Source: Clostridium formicaceticum (GTDB lineage: Bacteria; Bacillota; Clostridia; Peptostreptococcales; Natronincolaceae). From it: a stretch of 64,000 bases of DNA. The notes under the pieces are model-generated. The model made no database searches, was not told the DNA's origin, and saw nothing but the letters and a program-made list of their open reading frames with translations. Numbering within the stretch: the first letter of the stretch is position 1; each line of letters opens with the position of its first letter. The position numbers and the translations under genes were made by a program. The DNA is taken from the NCBI RefSeq assembly GCF_001854185.1, contig NZ_CP017603.1, positions 1 through 64,000 on the forward strand, read 5' to 3'. Of the stretch, positions 26,813 to 36,154 are shown in pieces.

Positions 26813-27835
26813 TTAAGGCTGAATCAACACTTTAATACTCTGCTTTCCAGAGATGACCGTATCGAGCCCCTTTGCATATTCATCCAGGCTAAATCTGTGG
26901 GAAATAAGCTTATCAACCTTCACAATGCCTTTTTCTAAAGCATTGATTGCCCTATCAAAACAGTGGGTCTGTGCAAACGAACCTATGATTTTATATTCAT
27001 TCGCGAAAATTTCATAGGGACTTATGCTAATCCTATCTGCTTCATCGCACACACCGTAAATAACAATTTTAGAACCTTTTTTTGCATACTTAAAACAGGA
27101 TTGGGTGACAGAAGCAGCTCCTGTTGCATCTATAATAATATCAAATCCCTTGGGATACATGCTCTTAATTTTTTCCTCATGTACACTTTCATCCTGCTTA
27201 TCTATCACAACCGTTTCGGCGATGCCCAGTTCTTCTAAAATATCCAGTTTAAACTTAGAGGGAGCCGCCACCACGATATTTCCCGCACCTCCATATTTTA
27301 AAAGCTGCGCTAGAATGATTCCTGTAGGTCCAGCACCAAACATTAGAACATTATCTCCATTTTGAACATCTATCCTATCCATGCCATGAACTGCACAGGC
27401 GGTAGGTTCAGCAAAAGAGGCTATATCAAAACTCAAGCCATCACTTATACCAAAAACCTTATCTTGATTTACTATCACATATTCAGCAAATCCTCCCGGG
27501 CCTGTTACCCCTAAGGAATGAAAATTCTCGCAGTATAAAGGCTGGTTTCTTCTACAATAATAACATTCTCCACATAAGACAGTATTATCTGCTACCACTC
27601 TGTCACCTTTTTTAAATGCAGTCACTTTTGATCCAACAGCCTCAACGACACCTGTAAATTCATGTCCCGGTGTCAGCGGAAACTTCGATAAAAACTGTCC
27701 ATTATGTATATGTACGTCAGTTTTGCAGATGCCACAAGCAGCTACCTTTATTAAAACTTGGTTTTCCTTGCAGGCAGGAGTATCAACCTCCATAATATTG
27801 AAATTTCTTGGCTCAGTATACACTAAAGCTTTCAT
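26813..27835 (-). CDS. zinc-dependent medium-chain alcohol/polyol dehydrogenase
   Basis: 340 residues from ATG 27835. Catalytic zinc ligands are in CGICKTDVH (~residues 34-42) and GHEF; the structural zinc loop is CGECYYCRRNQPLYC (~residues 88-103). The Rossmann GAGPTGIILAQLLKYGG follows near residue 170. The pattern fits sorbitol/iditol-type and threonine-type dehydrogenases, which oxidise a secondary alcohol with NAD(P). A LacI-type operator (28040-28055) lies upstream, and a PfkB kinase follows, suggesting a polyol as substrate. Confidence 0.88.
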   Translation of the reverse strand: MKALVYTEPRNFNIMEVDTPACKENQVLIKVAACGICKTDVHIHNGQFLSKFPLTPGHEFTGVVEAVGSKVTAFKKGDRVVADNTVLCGECYYCRRNQPLYCENFHSLGVTGPGGFAEYVIVNQDKVFGISDGLSFDIASFAEPTACAVHGMDRIDVQNGDNVLMFGAGPTGIILAQLLKYGGAGNIVVAAPSKFKLDILEELGIAETVVIDKQDESVHEEKIKSMYPKGFDIIIDATGAASVTQSCFKYAKKGSKIVIYGVCDEADRISISPYEIFANEYKIIGSFAQTHCFDRAINALEKGIVKVDKLISHRFSLDEYAKGLDTVISGKQSIKVLIQP

Positions 27836-28039
27836 CTTGCCATCATCTCCCTTTAAAATTTATTGAAAACAAATACCTCCATAGCTACAACTGCCAGGCC
27901 GCAGTAGTGTGCGTTTTTATTTAGCTCTACAATTTTAGGTGTATAGATAACCATATCTTCTCTGTATTCAGAATGGCCTCAAACAAAACAGCCTATGATT
28001 TTGTTAAAGCATAAAATTAATGATCTAGATTGCATGAGT

Positions 28040-28055
28040 ATGTAAAGCTTTGCAT
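28040..28055. promoter_or_regulatory. probable LacI-family operator 1
   Basis: ATGTAAAGCTTTGCAT, a near-perfect palindrome, lies just after the lacI-type gene stop and upstream of the dehydrogenase operon. It shares TGTAAAGC half-sites with the second palindrome at 29107-29122, as expected of two operators of one regulator. Confidence 0.6.
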
Positions 28056-28071
28056 TTAACTGCAAATGAAT

Positions 28072-29088
28072 TTACACAAGAGCACTACAGGATTGCCTTA
28101 CTAACAACTGAGGTTCCATAATAAATTTTTTCTGATGAATCTGTTCACCGTTAATTATTTTTGTTAGTATTTCAGCAGAAAGCTTCCCGGTTTCATAGGG
28201 ATACTGGTCAACCGTTGTGAGCCCCGGATATAAATCTCCTGAAATAGGTATATTAGCATATCCCACAATGGAGATATCTTCTGGAATCTTTAATCCTATT
28301 TCATAGGCAGCCTTCATAACACCCATTGCTATTTGGTCACTGCCAGCAAAAATGGCAGTAGGTCTTTCCTCTTTCTTGGATAAAAGTTGAAGAGCAGCTC
28401 TTTTCCCACCTTCCGGATAGGGCAAATTATGAATAATAAAATCCTTATTCATTGCTATATCATGTTCCTGAAGTGCTATCTCATAACCTTTTTGTTTGTT
28501 TTGATAAGTTGTATAGCTGCCATCTCCAGTAATATAAGCTATTCTTCTATGCCCTAAATCAATTAAATATTTTACTGCCTTATATGCTCCTTCAACTTCG
28601 TCAGTTAAAACTGCATAAACACCTGCTCCTAAAACATAGTCGTTAACCATAAGAAGAGGAATCTTGCTACTTATTCTCCCGATATGATTACTTTTACAGG
28701 GGTCTACTGGCCTTGTACCCATAAGAATAATACCATCCACTCTTTTTTCAAGAAGTGTATTCATATACTTTTTTTCCTTTTCAATATCCTGATCTGTATT
28801 ACATAAGAACACATTATAATCATTGATTTCAAAGACATCTTCAATTCCTCTCACAACAGCGGGATAGAAAAGATTGTTAATATCAGGGATAATTACGCCA
28901 ACTGTTTTCGTTTGGTTTCTTATAAGTCCTCTTGCAAGGGCATTTGGCTGATAGTTCATCTCATACATAATTTTATTTACTAATTCCTTCTTCTCTTCAC
29001 TGACCTTATCTGGATTGTTTAATACACGCGATACGGTGGCCGTTGAAACCTTAGCCATCCTTGCTATATCCTTTATCGTTATTGCCAC
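28072..29088 (-). CDS. LacI-family transcriptional regulator
   Basis: 338 residues from ATG 29088. The N-terminal helix-turn-helix is TIKDIARMAKVSTATVSRVLN, followed by a hinge (NYQPNALARGL) and a periplasmic-binding-like sensor domain to the end. LacI proteins repress carbohydrate genes and release on binding a sugar. Matching palindromes upstream of this gene (29107-29122) and of the dehydrogenase/kinase operon (28040-28055) suggest control of that operon and of itself. Confidence 0.92.
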   Translation of the reverse strand: MAITIKDIARMAKVSTATVSRVLNNPDKVSEEKKELVNKIMYEMNYQPNALARGLIRNQTKTVGVIIPDINNLFYPAVVRGIEDVFEINDYNVFLCNTDQDIEKEKKYMNTLLEKRVDGIILMGTRPVDPCKSNHIGRISSKIPLLMVNDYVLGAGVYAVLTDEVEGAYKAVKYLIDLGHRRIAYITGDGSYTTYQNKQKGYEIALQEHDIAMNKDFIIHNLPYPEGGKRAALQLLSKKEERPTAIFAGSDQIAMGVMKAAYEIGLKIPEDISIVGYANIPISGDLYPGLTTVDQYPYETGKLSAEILTKIINGEQIHQKKFIMEPQLLVRQSCSALV

Positions 29089-29106
29089 AAAACTCTTCCT
29101 TTCAAA

Positions 29107-29122
29107 ATGTAATGCTTTACAT
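29107..29122. promoter_or_regulatory. probable LacI-family operator 2
   Basis: ATGTAATGCTTTACAT, a palindrome 18 bases before the regulator's start codon, positioned for autoregulation. Confidence 0.6.
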
Positions 29123-29225
29123 TTATAACAAATATATTCTCTACAAGATAAAAATATCCTTCCTTTGTTTTAAAAATTATTTATGAGATAAAAATCCGCT
29201 TAGCTAGCAGTTTTCTTTATAGAAT

Positions 29226-29258
29226 AAAAAGATTTGCCATTTTAGTGGCAAATCTTTA
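29226..29258. terminator. bidirectional terminator
   Basis: AAAGATTTGCCA / TGGCAAATCTTT hairpin with A/T tracts on both sides, ~55 bases past the stop of the DUF881 gene at 29314 (minus strand). Confidence 0.75.
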
Positions 29259-29313
29259 TTATTATATAAAGTATAAATCTACAAAGTTGTTGGAATACCT
29301 TAGCGGAAAAATT

Positions 29314-30045
29314 TTATTCTGTATCATCATATTCCACTGGTTTTGCATACTGATATTGAATTACTTTATTATATCTTGGTAGGACAATAGCATCTTCTTT
29401 CTTCACATTTACCTGCAAATTTTCTTCCTTCATTGTCCATATAATACCAAACTTCATATTCATCGCAGCCTCTAGACCTTCAGGATTACCGATAGCTTTA
29501 ATCGTAATAGGAGGTCTAGTAGGCACAGCATTAATCAACATCGTATTAGAGGCAGTGTGAATTTCAGTCGTTGCTATATACCTTTGATCGTTAATAGAAA
29601 TCCCCTCTGCCCCCGCAGCATTAAGCTGATTTATTAGAGCTATTAAAAAATCATAATAGTACATAACTGTACTTTCTTCTCCTGCCACCGAAAAATCCTT
29701 AGGAGGATCATCAACAGTAATAACGATCCCCGGTCCTTTCCCTTCTTTATATCCTGCTAGTAATTGATGTCGTTCTAAATCTTTTTTCAGGTTCTTTATC
29801 GTCAAATTTTTATCCGCTTCAGACATTTCATATGCCTTTAAACGTTCTTCTAAATACACTAATTCTTCATTCAATTTCTCTTTTTCTGTTTTGAGATTGT
29901 TCAATTCCATGGTTAGCTGTTGAAGCCTTTGTGTTGATAAGTGTCCCCCTTTTATTTCTTTTTTAACAATATTAAACTGCAAAGATATAATAAGCCCTAA
30001 TATCCCACAAAGCACGCCAATAGTGACTCTTCCTCTTAGACACAT
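29314..30045 (-). CDS. DUF881 family protein with N-terminal membrane anchor
   Basis: 243 residues. One membrane helix (~residues 8-26), a coiled-coil stretch (~40-95) rich in Leu/Glu/Lys, then the DUF881 domain (GPGIVITVDDPP, NAAGAEGISINDQRY, PPITIKAIGNPE). Such proteins are common in Firmicutes and often lie near division genes; molecular function unknown. Start ATG 30045 has only a distant GGGAG. It follows the hydrolase gene by 21 bases and is probably co-transcribed. Confidence 0.85.
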   Translation of the reverse strand: MCLRGRVTIGVLCGILGLIISLQFNIVKKEIKGGHLSTQRLQQLTMELNNLKTEKEKLNEELVYLEERLKAYEMSEADKNLTIKNLKKDLERHQLLAGYKEGKGPGIVITVDDPPKDFSVAGEESTVMYYYDFLIALINQLNAAGAEGISINDQRYIATTEIHTASNTMLINAVPTRPPITIKAIGNPEGLEAAMNMKFGIIWTMKEENLQVNVKKEDAIVLPRYNKVIQYQYAKPVEYDDTE

Positions 30046-30066
30046 CCTGTTTGCTTCTCCCTTGCC

Positions 30067-30732
30067 TCAATAGATTTCTTTTTCCGTCAATGTTTTGCTA
30101 GAAGATAGCTTTATTCCACTTTTCTGATAAAGTTTAGCTACCTCTTCCTGTGTTTTATGTGTCAATATCGCTTCTTCAATGACATTCACTTTATAACCTC
30201 GATTCAAGGCTCCTATAGCAGTGTAATATACGCAGTATACTGCATCTAGACCAACAAGGTAAAGCTCGTTTACTTGGTTAGTTATTAAAAATTTATCTAA
30301 ATCCACATTTGAAAAAGCGTCCGATATGTTTTTTGTAAAATTATTTTCACTTATTACCTTAATTCTTGAATCAATTTCAACGCCTGGGTGCCCCTCAATT
30401 AATCTGCCGCGTGTTAGCATTCTATAAATAAAGCTGTCTTTAAATGCATGTCTAATATAAACCACTTCCACTCCTGTGTCAGAAGCATGTTGAATTACTT
30501 TATTGATCATTTTAATCTTTTCTTCAGTATCTTTATAGGGTTTCAGCGCCATCCTGCCAGTAATACCTTCTTGTACATCAATTACCAAAAGGGCTTTACG
30601 GGGATTTTCATATTTCTTTATTATTTCGCCTTTAGTAGAAGTATACATCTTTTTACCAACATGTCTCAAAAACAAAGCAAGTAAAATTCCTATACCTACA
30701 AGAAAAATTACAACATAACCAACTAAGGACAT
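30067..30732 (-). CDS. membrane-anchored isochorismatase-like cysteine hydrolase
   Basis: 221 residues from ATG 30732 (AAGGAGGG upstream). A hydrophobic N-terminal segment (~residues 4-24) is unusual for the family and suggests membrane attachment. The catalytic Asp is in LLVIDVQEG (~52) and the nucleophile Cys in VGLDAVYCVYYTA (~165). Family members hydrolyse isochorismate, nicotinamide or other amides; I cannot assign the substrate. First gene of a pair with the DUF881 gene. Confidence 0.8.
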   Translation of the reverse strand: MSLVGYVVIFLVGIGILLALFLRHVGKKMYTSTKGEIIKKYENPRKALLVIDVQEGITGRMALKPYKDTEEKIKMINKVIQHASDTGVEVVYIRHAFKDSFIYRMLTRGRLIEGHPGVEIDSRIKVISENNFTKNISDAFSNVDLDKFLITNQVNELYLVGLDAVYCVYYTAIGALNRGYKVNVIEEAILTHKTQEEVAKLYQKSGIKLSSSKTLTEKEIY

Positions 30733-30904
30733 GATATTTCCCTCCTTCTAATCATCAATCTACTTTTACATTATTTTTATTTCTACACGTTTTATGTATA
30801 TCCTCCTATTTTTGGTAAATAATAGAAGGTTTTTTAGTCCATCAATATAAAAAGAGCGCCTATGGCGCTTTCGCTAGGGAATCCTATGGTTCCCTTCGAC
30901 TTAT

Positions 30905-30934
30905 ATAAAAAAGCCAAGAATATTCTCGGCCTTT
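30905..30934 (-). terminator. terminator after queC
   Basis: Minus-strand GGCCGAGAATATTCTTGGC hairpin followed by TTTTTT, ~30 bases past the queC stop. Two more small hairpins lie at 30855-30897 (AGCGCC/GGCGCT and GGGAATCC/GGTTCCC). Confidence 0.8.
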
Positions 30935-30964
30935 ATATATTGGTCACACCTTATTTTTGCTTTG

Positions 30965-31624
30965 TTATTTATACGCAATGGGATCTTCTAATTTTGCTTC
31001 CTCAAAGCCCTTTAGCCTTAACACACAGCTATCACACACGCCACAAGCTTTTTCTTCCCCATTATAACAGCTAGTGGTTAAATGGTAGGGGACTTGCAGT
31101 TGATGGCCTAGTTTGATGGTTTCCGCTTTACTTAAATGAATCAGAGGTGTTATAATTTTAATAGATTTTCCTTCAACACCTGCTGCTGTTCCAACATCCA
31201 CTATTTTTTGAAAGGCTTCAATAAACTCTGGTCTACAATCAGGGTACCCACTGTAGTCCACCGCGCTGACACCTATCACAATCGCCTCTGCTCCTATGAC
31301 TTCTGCATAGCCTAATGCATAACTTAAAAACAAAATATTCCTAGCTGGTACATAAGTAATAGGAATATGATGATCTCCTTTATAGACTGGCACATCTATT
31401 GACATATCCGTCAATGCACTACCCCCTACATTTTCCATGGAAATAATTTCATGTTCTTCTGCGCCATAATAGGCAGCAATTTTTTTAGCCAGTGCTAATT
31501 CTCTCTTATGTCTTTGGTTGTAATTAAAGGAAATTGGATACAGCTCATAGCCTTCATTTTTCACAACTGCCATACAGGTTGTGCTATCTAACCCTCCTGA
31601 TAATAGTACTACTGCTTTTTTCAT
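30965..31624 (-). CDS. queC: 7-cyano-7-deazaguanine (preQ0) synthase QueC
   Basis: 219 residues from ATG 31624 (AGGGAGGGAAAA upstream). PP-loop VLLSGGLDSTT at residues 6-16; the zinc-binding cysteines are CYNGEEKACGVCDSC near the C-terminus. It converts 7-carboxy-7-deazaguanine and ammonia to preQ0 using ATP. It follows queE by 17 bases. In the repaired ancestral order (dehydratase pair, queD, queE, queC) it would be the last gene of a preQ1-controlled operon. Confidence 0.95.
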   Translation of the reverse strand: MKKAVVLLSGGLDSTTCMAVVKNEGYELYPISFNYNQRHKRELALAKKIAAYYGAEEHEIISMENVGGSALTDMSIDVPVYKGDHHIPITYVPARNILFLSYALGYAEVIGAEAIVIGVSAVDYSGYPDCRPEFIEAFQKIVDVGTAAGVEGKSIKIITPLIHLSKAETIKLGHQLQVPYHLTTSCYNGEEKACGVCDSCVLRLKGFEEAKLEDPIAYK

Positions 31625-31641
31625 AAGTTTTTTCCCTCCTT

Positions 31642-32274
31642 TTAAACTCCTCTTGCCTCTGGATGCCATAGAATCTTGTGAAGCTGCAATTGAAAACGTG
31701 CATCTATCCTGTCCTCCAGCATCCACTGAACTATTTTTTTAGGATCAATCCTATTATAAATGGGAGAAAAAGTAATGATCCCTTTTTTATAATGTTGTTT
31801 TAAAAGATCCCTTGCCCATAAATAATCTTGATAATCCCCAAGGACGATTTTTATTTCATCCTTTTCACGAAGATATTTAAAATTGCTTAAACAATTACTA
31901 TCTGCTTCACCAGAAGAAGGTGTTTTTATATCCATGGTAAAGCGATGATTCTCTCCAAGGGGAAATAAACAAATATCCACGGACCCATTTGTCTCAATAT
32001 TTATTTCATATTCCTTCAAGGCTGCTAAAAGTATCTTTATTTCCTGCTGTAGTAACGGTTCTCCCCCTGTCAAACAAACTCTTTTATAACCATAGGAGGT
32101 TACTTTTTTAAAGACTTCCTCTACCGTCATTTCCTCCCCTTCTGCATAGGAGTAGCTGGTATCGCAATAACGACATCGCAGATTGCAGCCAGCCAATCTA
32201 AGAAACACAGTAGGATAGCCTGTAGAAATCCCCTCTCCTTGTATACTTAAAAATATCTCATTAACTTTCAGCAT
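31642..32274 (-). CDS. queE: 7-carboxy-7-deazaguanine synthase QueE (radical SAM)
   Basis: 210 residues from the second of two adjacent ATG codons (32274), four bases after GGGAGG; a fragment of the same gene at 39383-39424 has only this ATG. Radical-SAM Cys cluster CNLRCRYC (~residues 30-37), GEGISTGYPTVFLRL before it and LTGGEPLLQ after. It rearranges 6-carboxytetrahydropterin to 7-carboxy-7-deazaguanine. The gene upstream is a decayed queD copy, so QueD is supplied by 39411-39803. Confidence 0.95.
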   Translation of the reverse strand: MLKVNEIFLSIQGEGISTGYPTVFLRLAGCNLRCRYCDTSYSYAEGEEMTVEEVFKKVTSYGYKRVCLTGGEPLLQQEIKILLAALKEYEINIETNGSVDICLFPLGENHRFTMDIKTPSSGEADSNCLSNFKYLREKDEIKIVLGDYQDYLWARDLLKQHYKKGIITFSPIYNRIDPKKIVQWMLEDRIDARFQLQLHKILWHPEARGV

Positions 32275-32282
32275 CATACCTC

Positions 32283-32604
32283 CCCTTTTTTAGTAAACCT
32301 TCTAATTTATTAAAGATCCATACCAACATGTTTTCGCAGGTGGGATTGAAGTCTATCACCATCCCACAATCATCGATCTTTCCACGAACTGTAATCTCCA
32401 GTTTATAGGTATGTCCATGCAAGTATTTATAATCACCGTCATAATTTTCTAAATGTTGGGCACTGTCTCCAGTATTCTCATTGTTTTCACTCCTTTAAGT
32501 TCTTGAGCATACCCAAAAAGGGCTCTGTCCTTAATTTTGCACGGACATCAACTTTTCCCGGTAAATCCCCTTCGATGGTTAATATAGGAAGATTTAATAA
32601 AATT
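32283..32604 (-). pseudogene. decayed duplicate of queD and dehydratase gene fragments
   Basis: 32285-32490 matches queD at about 39490-39760 but lacks ~77 bases in the middle; the deletion joins at a shared TCTA. 32500-32600 matches the start-distal end of the dehydratase-like gene (about 40585-40690), so the activator gene and most of the dehydratase gene are missing. There is no open frame. Together with 32605-32760 this is a shrunken copy of 39411-41845 in the same orientation. Confidence 0.8.
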
Positions 32605-32634
32605 AAAAAAGCTACCTCATCATAAGGCAGCCTC
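32605..32634 (-). terminator. terminator of the duplicate preQ1 leader
   Basis: Minus-strand GAGGCTGCCT / AGGTAGCTTTTTT hairpin, held partly by G-U pairs; counterpart of 41683-41712. Confidence 0.65.
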
Positions 32635-32688
32635 AATACACATACACAAAAAACTGGTACAAAAAAGAAATTATTCTTTAATTTTGTG

Positions 32689-32729
32689 CCTTAGTTTTGT
32701 TTAGAGACAGGAGGCTTTCGAACTGTCCA
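32689..32729 (-). promoter_or_regulatory. preQ1-I-like riboswitch, duplicate copy
   Basis: Minus-strand GGACAG ... CTGTCT stem with an A-rich tail AAACAAAACTAAGG, essentially identical to the copy at 41769-41810. It still precedes queE/queC, so it may control them although the dehydratase and queD copies behind it have decayed. The stretch 32760-33018 beyond it contains nothing I can name. Confidence 0.7.
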
Positions 32730-33018
32730 TTAATAATTTATCATAATTGGATTAGAAATACAAGCAGTCAAAATTCCCAATAATAATCTATTCTGTTTCT
32801 AAGTTTTAAAATTAACTTAAGCAGCATCGCTATAAGTTGTAAAATGCAGAATACACAACAAAGCATAATATAAACTTTAAGATTTTATTAATTAAGCAGT
32901 ATACAGCTTCACTTTTGCTTTTATGGATATTATACAGTTTATTCTAAACTATTTCGACTCTTGGAGGTATTTTTGAGCTTTAAAAAGGAAAACCTCTGAG
33001 ATTTACGCTATGTTTTTT

Positions 33019-34281
33019 CTAGAGGTAAAAATTAGATTCTATCACATTACAGGTATATAAAAAATCAATTGTCGTGCAATACCTATTATTGCGGCTGGTT
33101 TTCCTTGTATTAATAGCAGGATAAAATGTCATCATCATAAATATAACAGGTAAAATAGACAAAAGCGCCATATACGTCCTAAAGTATAGTAAACTAGTAG
33201 CATCAAATATTTTATTGGTAAACATTAAACCCAATACAGCTTCAGGTACAAGCATTGTGATGATCCAAAAGGGCAGCATCATCAAGGTACTGGCTATTGC
33301 AAATATTTTAAAGCTGCTGATGACACGAAGATTATTTTTTGCACCATAATTAATGCCGATAACAGGCTGCAATGCCCTCATCAATCCAAAGATTGGTGTC
33401 AGCAACAAAGTAAATATTCTATATATAGCACCATAAAGAGCTAAATCATAAGTGCTGCCATATCTGGATAAAGCATTAAAAACCACTACAGCCTGCACAA
33501 GACTCATAACACTCATAATTAAAGATGGCATCCCCATGGAAAAAATATCTTTTATCATCTTTTTATCTCTAAAAAATTTAAAGGAGTGGGCCTCAAAGGA
33601 CGCTTTGCCTTTTGCAAAATAGATAAAACCCGCAGCTGTATATACAAACATACCAAGATTTGTCCCCCAGGCTGCTCCTGCAACCCCCATATCCATCACT
33701 ACGATCAAAATATAATTGGCTGTAATATTCACCATAAGCCCTAGTGCCATAATCAGTGCAGCTGTTTTCATTTTTCCCTCGGCACGAACAATCATGTTTC
33801 CTGCTAAACCATAAATCCAAAATAATGCCCCTATGACAGTGATTTGAAAATAGGTTCTGCCTATCTCTAATGCATCCCCTACACCCCCCATTACTTTAAC
33901 CAGAGGTGTTGTCAATAACAATGCAAGGATTACGTAGATCACTGTTACAACAATGGCTAGATAATTCACATTGCCTAATATTTTTTTCTGAGTCTCTTTG
34001 TCCTTTGCTCCTAAGGCGATGCTAAGGGCTGATCCTGCACCAACACCGATTAGAGAACCTAATCCAAGGGTGATTTGAGACAATGGATAGGCTATGGAAA
34101 CTCCTGCTAATGCTGTTTCTCCAACAAACCTCCCTACAAATATCGCATCAAATACTGAATTCAGTCCATATAATACCATTGCAATCACTGCCGGCCATGA
34201 AATGCTATACATTACCTTCCATAAATTCTCTGAAAGAATCATTTGTTTCTGTTTGTCTTTTTCATTTAATTTTGTTTCCAA
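33019..34281 (-). pseudogene. MATE-family efflux transporter, C-terminus frameshifted and truncated
   Basis: TTG start at 34281 with AAGGAG eight bases upstream. About ten to eleven membrane segments with the two-lobed MATE pattern (VIAMVLYGLNSVFDAIFVGRFVG at the start, MPSLIMSVMSLVQAV midway). Near 33107 a one-base shift replaces GKPAAIIGIARQLIFYIPV with an unrelated tail; even when repaired the frame stops at 33042 after ~412 residues, some 40-50 short of the family's usual length, so the last helix is missing. MATE proteins export drugs or metabolites using Na+ or H+. Probably inactive. Confidence 0.75.
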
Positions 34282-34299
34282 TTGGTATCACTCCTTAAT

Positions 34300-34385
34300 C
34301 AAATACTTTACTGGGTTAAGACCCCCACTTCTATAGATGAGCTTTGAATCAGAAGGAGTAGAATCTCCATCTGATTCCCCGATGT
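34300..34385 (-). repeat. hairpin GAATCAGATGGAG / CTCCTTCTGATTC plus trace of a dispersed repeat
   Basis: Minus-strand GAATCAGATGGAGATT pairs with CTCCTTCTGATTC between the ABC and MATE genes. Next to it, AGAAGTGGGGGTCTTAACC resembles the GTGGGCGTCTTAGCAATA repeat family. Confidence 0.45.
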
Positions 34386-34404
34386 TCAACCTTTATTTCT
34401 GTAT

Positions 34405-36147
34405 TTATAATGCCTGCACCCTCCAGCCTGAGGCTTGCTGCTGAATACGCCACAGATGATGGTACAAGCCTTGTTTTTCCAATAACGCTTCATGTGTTCC
34501 TTCCTCTAGGATCTTTCCTTTCTCTAATACGATGATTTTATCTGCTCCTTTTATGGTTTTCAATCGATGAGCAATGATAATCACAGTCTTATTCTTCACC
34601 AAAGCATTAATGGCCTGTTGGACCTGGGTTTCATTTTCAGGATCAAGGGATGCAGTGGCTTCGTCAAGGAGTACAATAGGAGCATCCTTCAAAAGTGCCC
34701 TGGCAATAGATATCCGCTGTTTTTCTCCCCCTGAAAGGGTGCATCCCCCTTCTCCCACAGATGTATCATAACCTTGAGGCAGTTTCATGATAAAGTCATG
34801 GCAGCAGGCCTGCTTTGCCGCCCATTCAATTTCCTGCTGGGAGGCATTGATTTTTCCAACGCTGATGTTATTGCGAATGGTATCCTTGAAAAGATACACA
34901 TCCTGAAATACCATGGAAATCCGTGTCAGCAGCTTTTCAGGGTCAACCTCTTTGATATCCTCTCCATCAATCAACACCCTGCCCTCCTGCACATTCCAAA
35001 ATCTTGCAATAAGACGAGTTATTGTGCTCTTTCCACTGCCGGAAGGTCCTACCAAAGCTGTAATGCTCTTGGGAGGAATAGAAAAGGATACATTTTTAAG
35101 GACGTCGGTGTTGTCATAAGCAAAGGTAACATCCTGAAATTCAATAGAATTTCCCTCAGGAGGATTTTTTTCTCCAGACAGAGGTTTTTCATGACGAATC
35201 TGCATGATACGCTCTGCACTTAAAACCGAATAACGTATTTCAGCATAGTTGATAAACACCATCGTCAAAGGTTCAAAGACACGAGTGCCCAATAGTAAAA
35301 ACACAAGAAATACAGGCAAAGTAAGCTGACCCCCTACAAGAAGAAAGGTCCCCGTAAAAATCATCAGGGTAAGGCCTGCCCGCATCAGTGCTATTGCCAC
35401 CACCATCACAGGACCAATCATGCCCTCCAGCCGGATTGACTCCCTCATTAAACGTGCAAAAGCTTCCTGAAGTCGCTGAAACCTCTCGCCGCTAAGGTTA
35501 TGAGATTTAATCTCCCGCATACCAAACAGGTATTCCTGCAATCGGCTGGCACTGTCCACCTTGGCTTTCACATGATTTTTGCCAAGCCGCAATTGAAGTC
35601 CTGTTGAAAGCCATACAATCAAAATAGAGAAGGGTAAAGCAATAAACATAGCAATGGCCATTTGCCAGTTGATAAATAGCAATGCAATAAAAGCTATGAT
35701 GGGAAAGGCTGTAGCGCTGACTAACTGGGGCACATAGTGAGAAATAGTGGTTTCCACAGTTGCATAATCTCCCAGCATCATGGTGGTAAGATCCCCTGGG
35801 TCCCGACTGCCCAAAAAACCCAAGGATAGCTTGCGGAGATGTTCTGCAAGGGCAGCTCGGCCATTGGCGGAGGCATCGTATGCGGCAGTAAATGTTTTAC
35901 TGTAGGCGAAGCCAGAGATCAAATACTGTACCACCATCCATCCTATCAACATGCCGCATACTCTCCATAATCTTTCAATATTTAGCGGTATTTCAGGATT
36001 TGTAAAGGAGAAATATAGGGTGTTAATTACATCAAAAATAAGAGCCGCAGGCACTATTTTACAAATCCCCTCTAAAAAAGAGGCAAAGCAAGGCATGACA
36101 AGTGCTTTAGGATTGCCGCTGGATATATTATAAAAAAATTTTTTCAT
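34405..36147 (-). CDS. ABC half-transporter, siderophore/drug type, subunit B
   Basis: 580 residues: N-terminal six-helix exporter-fold membrane domain (~10-310), then the ATPase domain with Walker A GPSGSGKSTI (~365), signature LSGGEKQR, Walker B IVLLDEATASLD and H-loop IIAHR. It starts 7 bases after the partner gene and surely forms a heterodimer with it. Pairs of this type under AraC control (YbtP/YbtQ, IrtA/IrtB) can import ferric siderophores despite the exporter fold. Fur-like boxes before the operon (38003) and before the AraC gene (39159) agree with iron control. An efflux role cannot be excluded. Confidence 0.88.
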   Translation of the reverse strand: MKKFFYNISSGNPKALVMPCFASFLEGICKIVPAALIFDVINTLYFSFTNPEIPLNIERLWRVCGMLIGWMVVQYLISGFAYSKTFTAAYDASANGRAALAEHLRKLSLGFLGSRDPGDLTTMMLGDYATVETTISHYVPQLVSATAFPIIAFIALLFINWQMAIAMFIALPFSILIVWLSTGLQLRLGKNHVKAKVDSASRLQEYLFGMREIKSHNLSGERFQRLQEAFARLMRESIRLEGMIGPVMVVAIALMRAGLTLMIFTGTFLLVGGQLTLPVFLVFLLLGTRVFEPLTMVFINYAEIRYSVLSAERIMQIRHEKPLSGEKNPPEGNSIEFQDVTFAYDNTDVLKNVSFSIPPKSITALVGPSGSGKSTITRLIARFWNVQEGRVLIDGEDIKEVDPEKLLTRISMVFQDVYLFKDTIRNNISVGKINASQQEIEWAAKQACCHDFIMKLPQGYDTSVGEGGCTLSGGEKQRISIARALLKDAPIVLLDEATASLDPENETQVQQAINALVKNKTVIIIAHRLKTIKGADKIIVLEKGKILEEGTHEALLEKQGLYHHLWRIQQQASGWRVQAL

Positions 36148-36154
36148 TATATAT

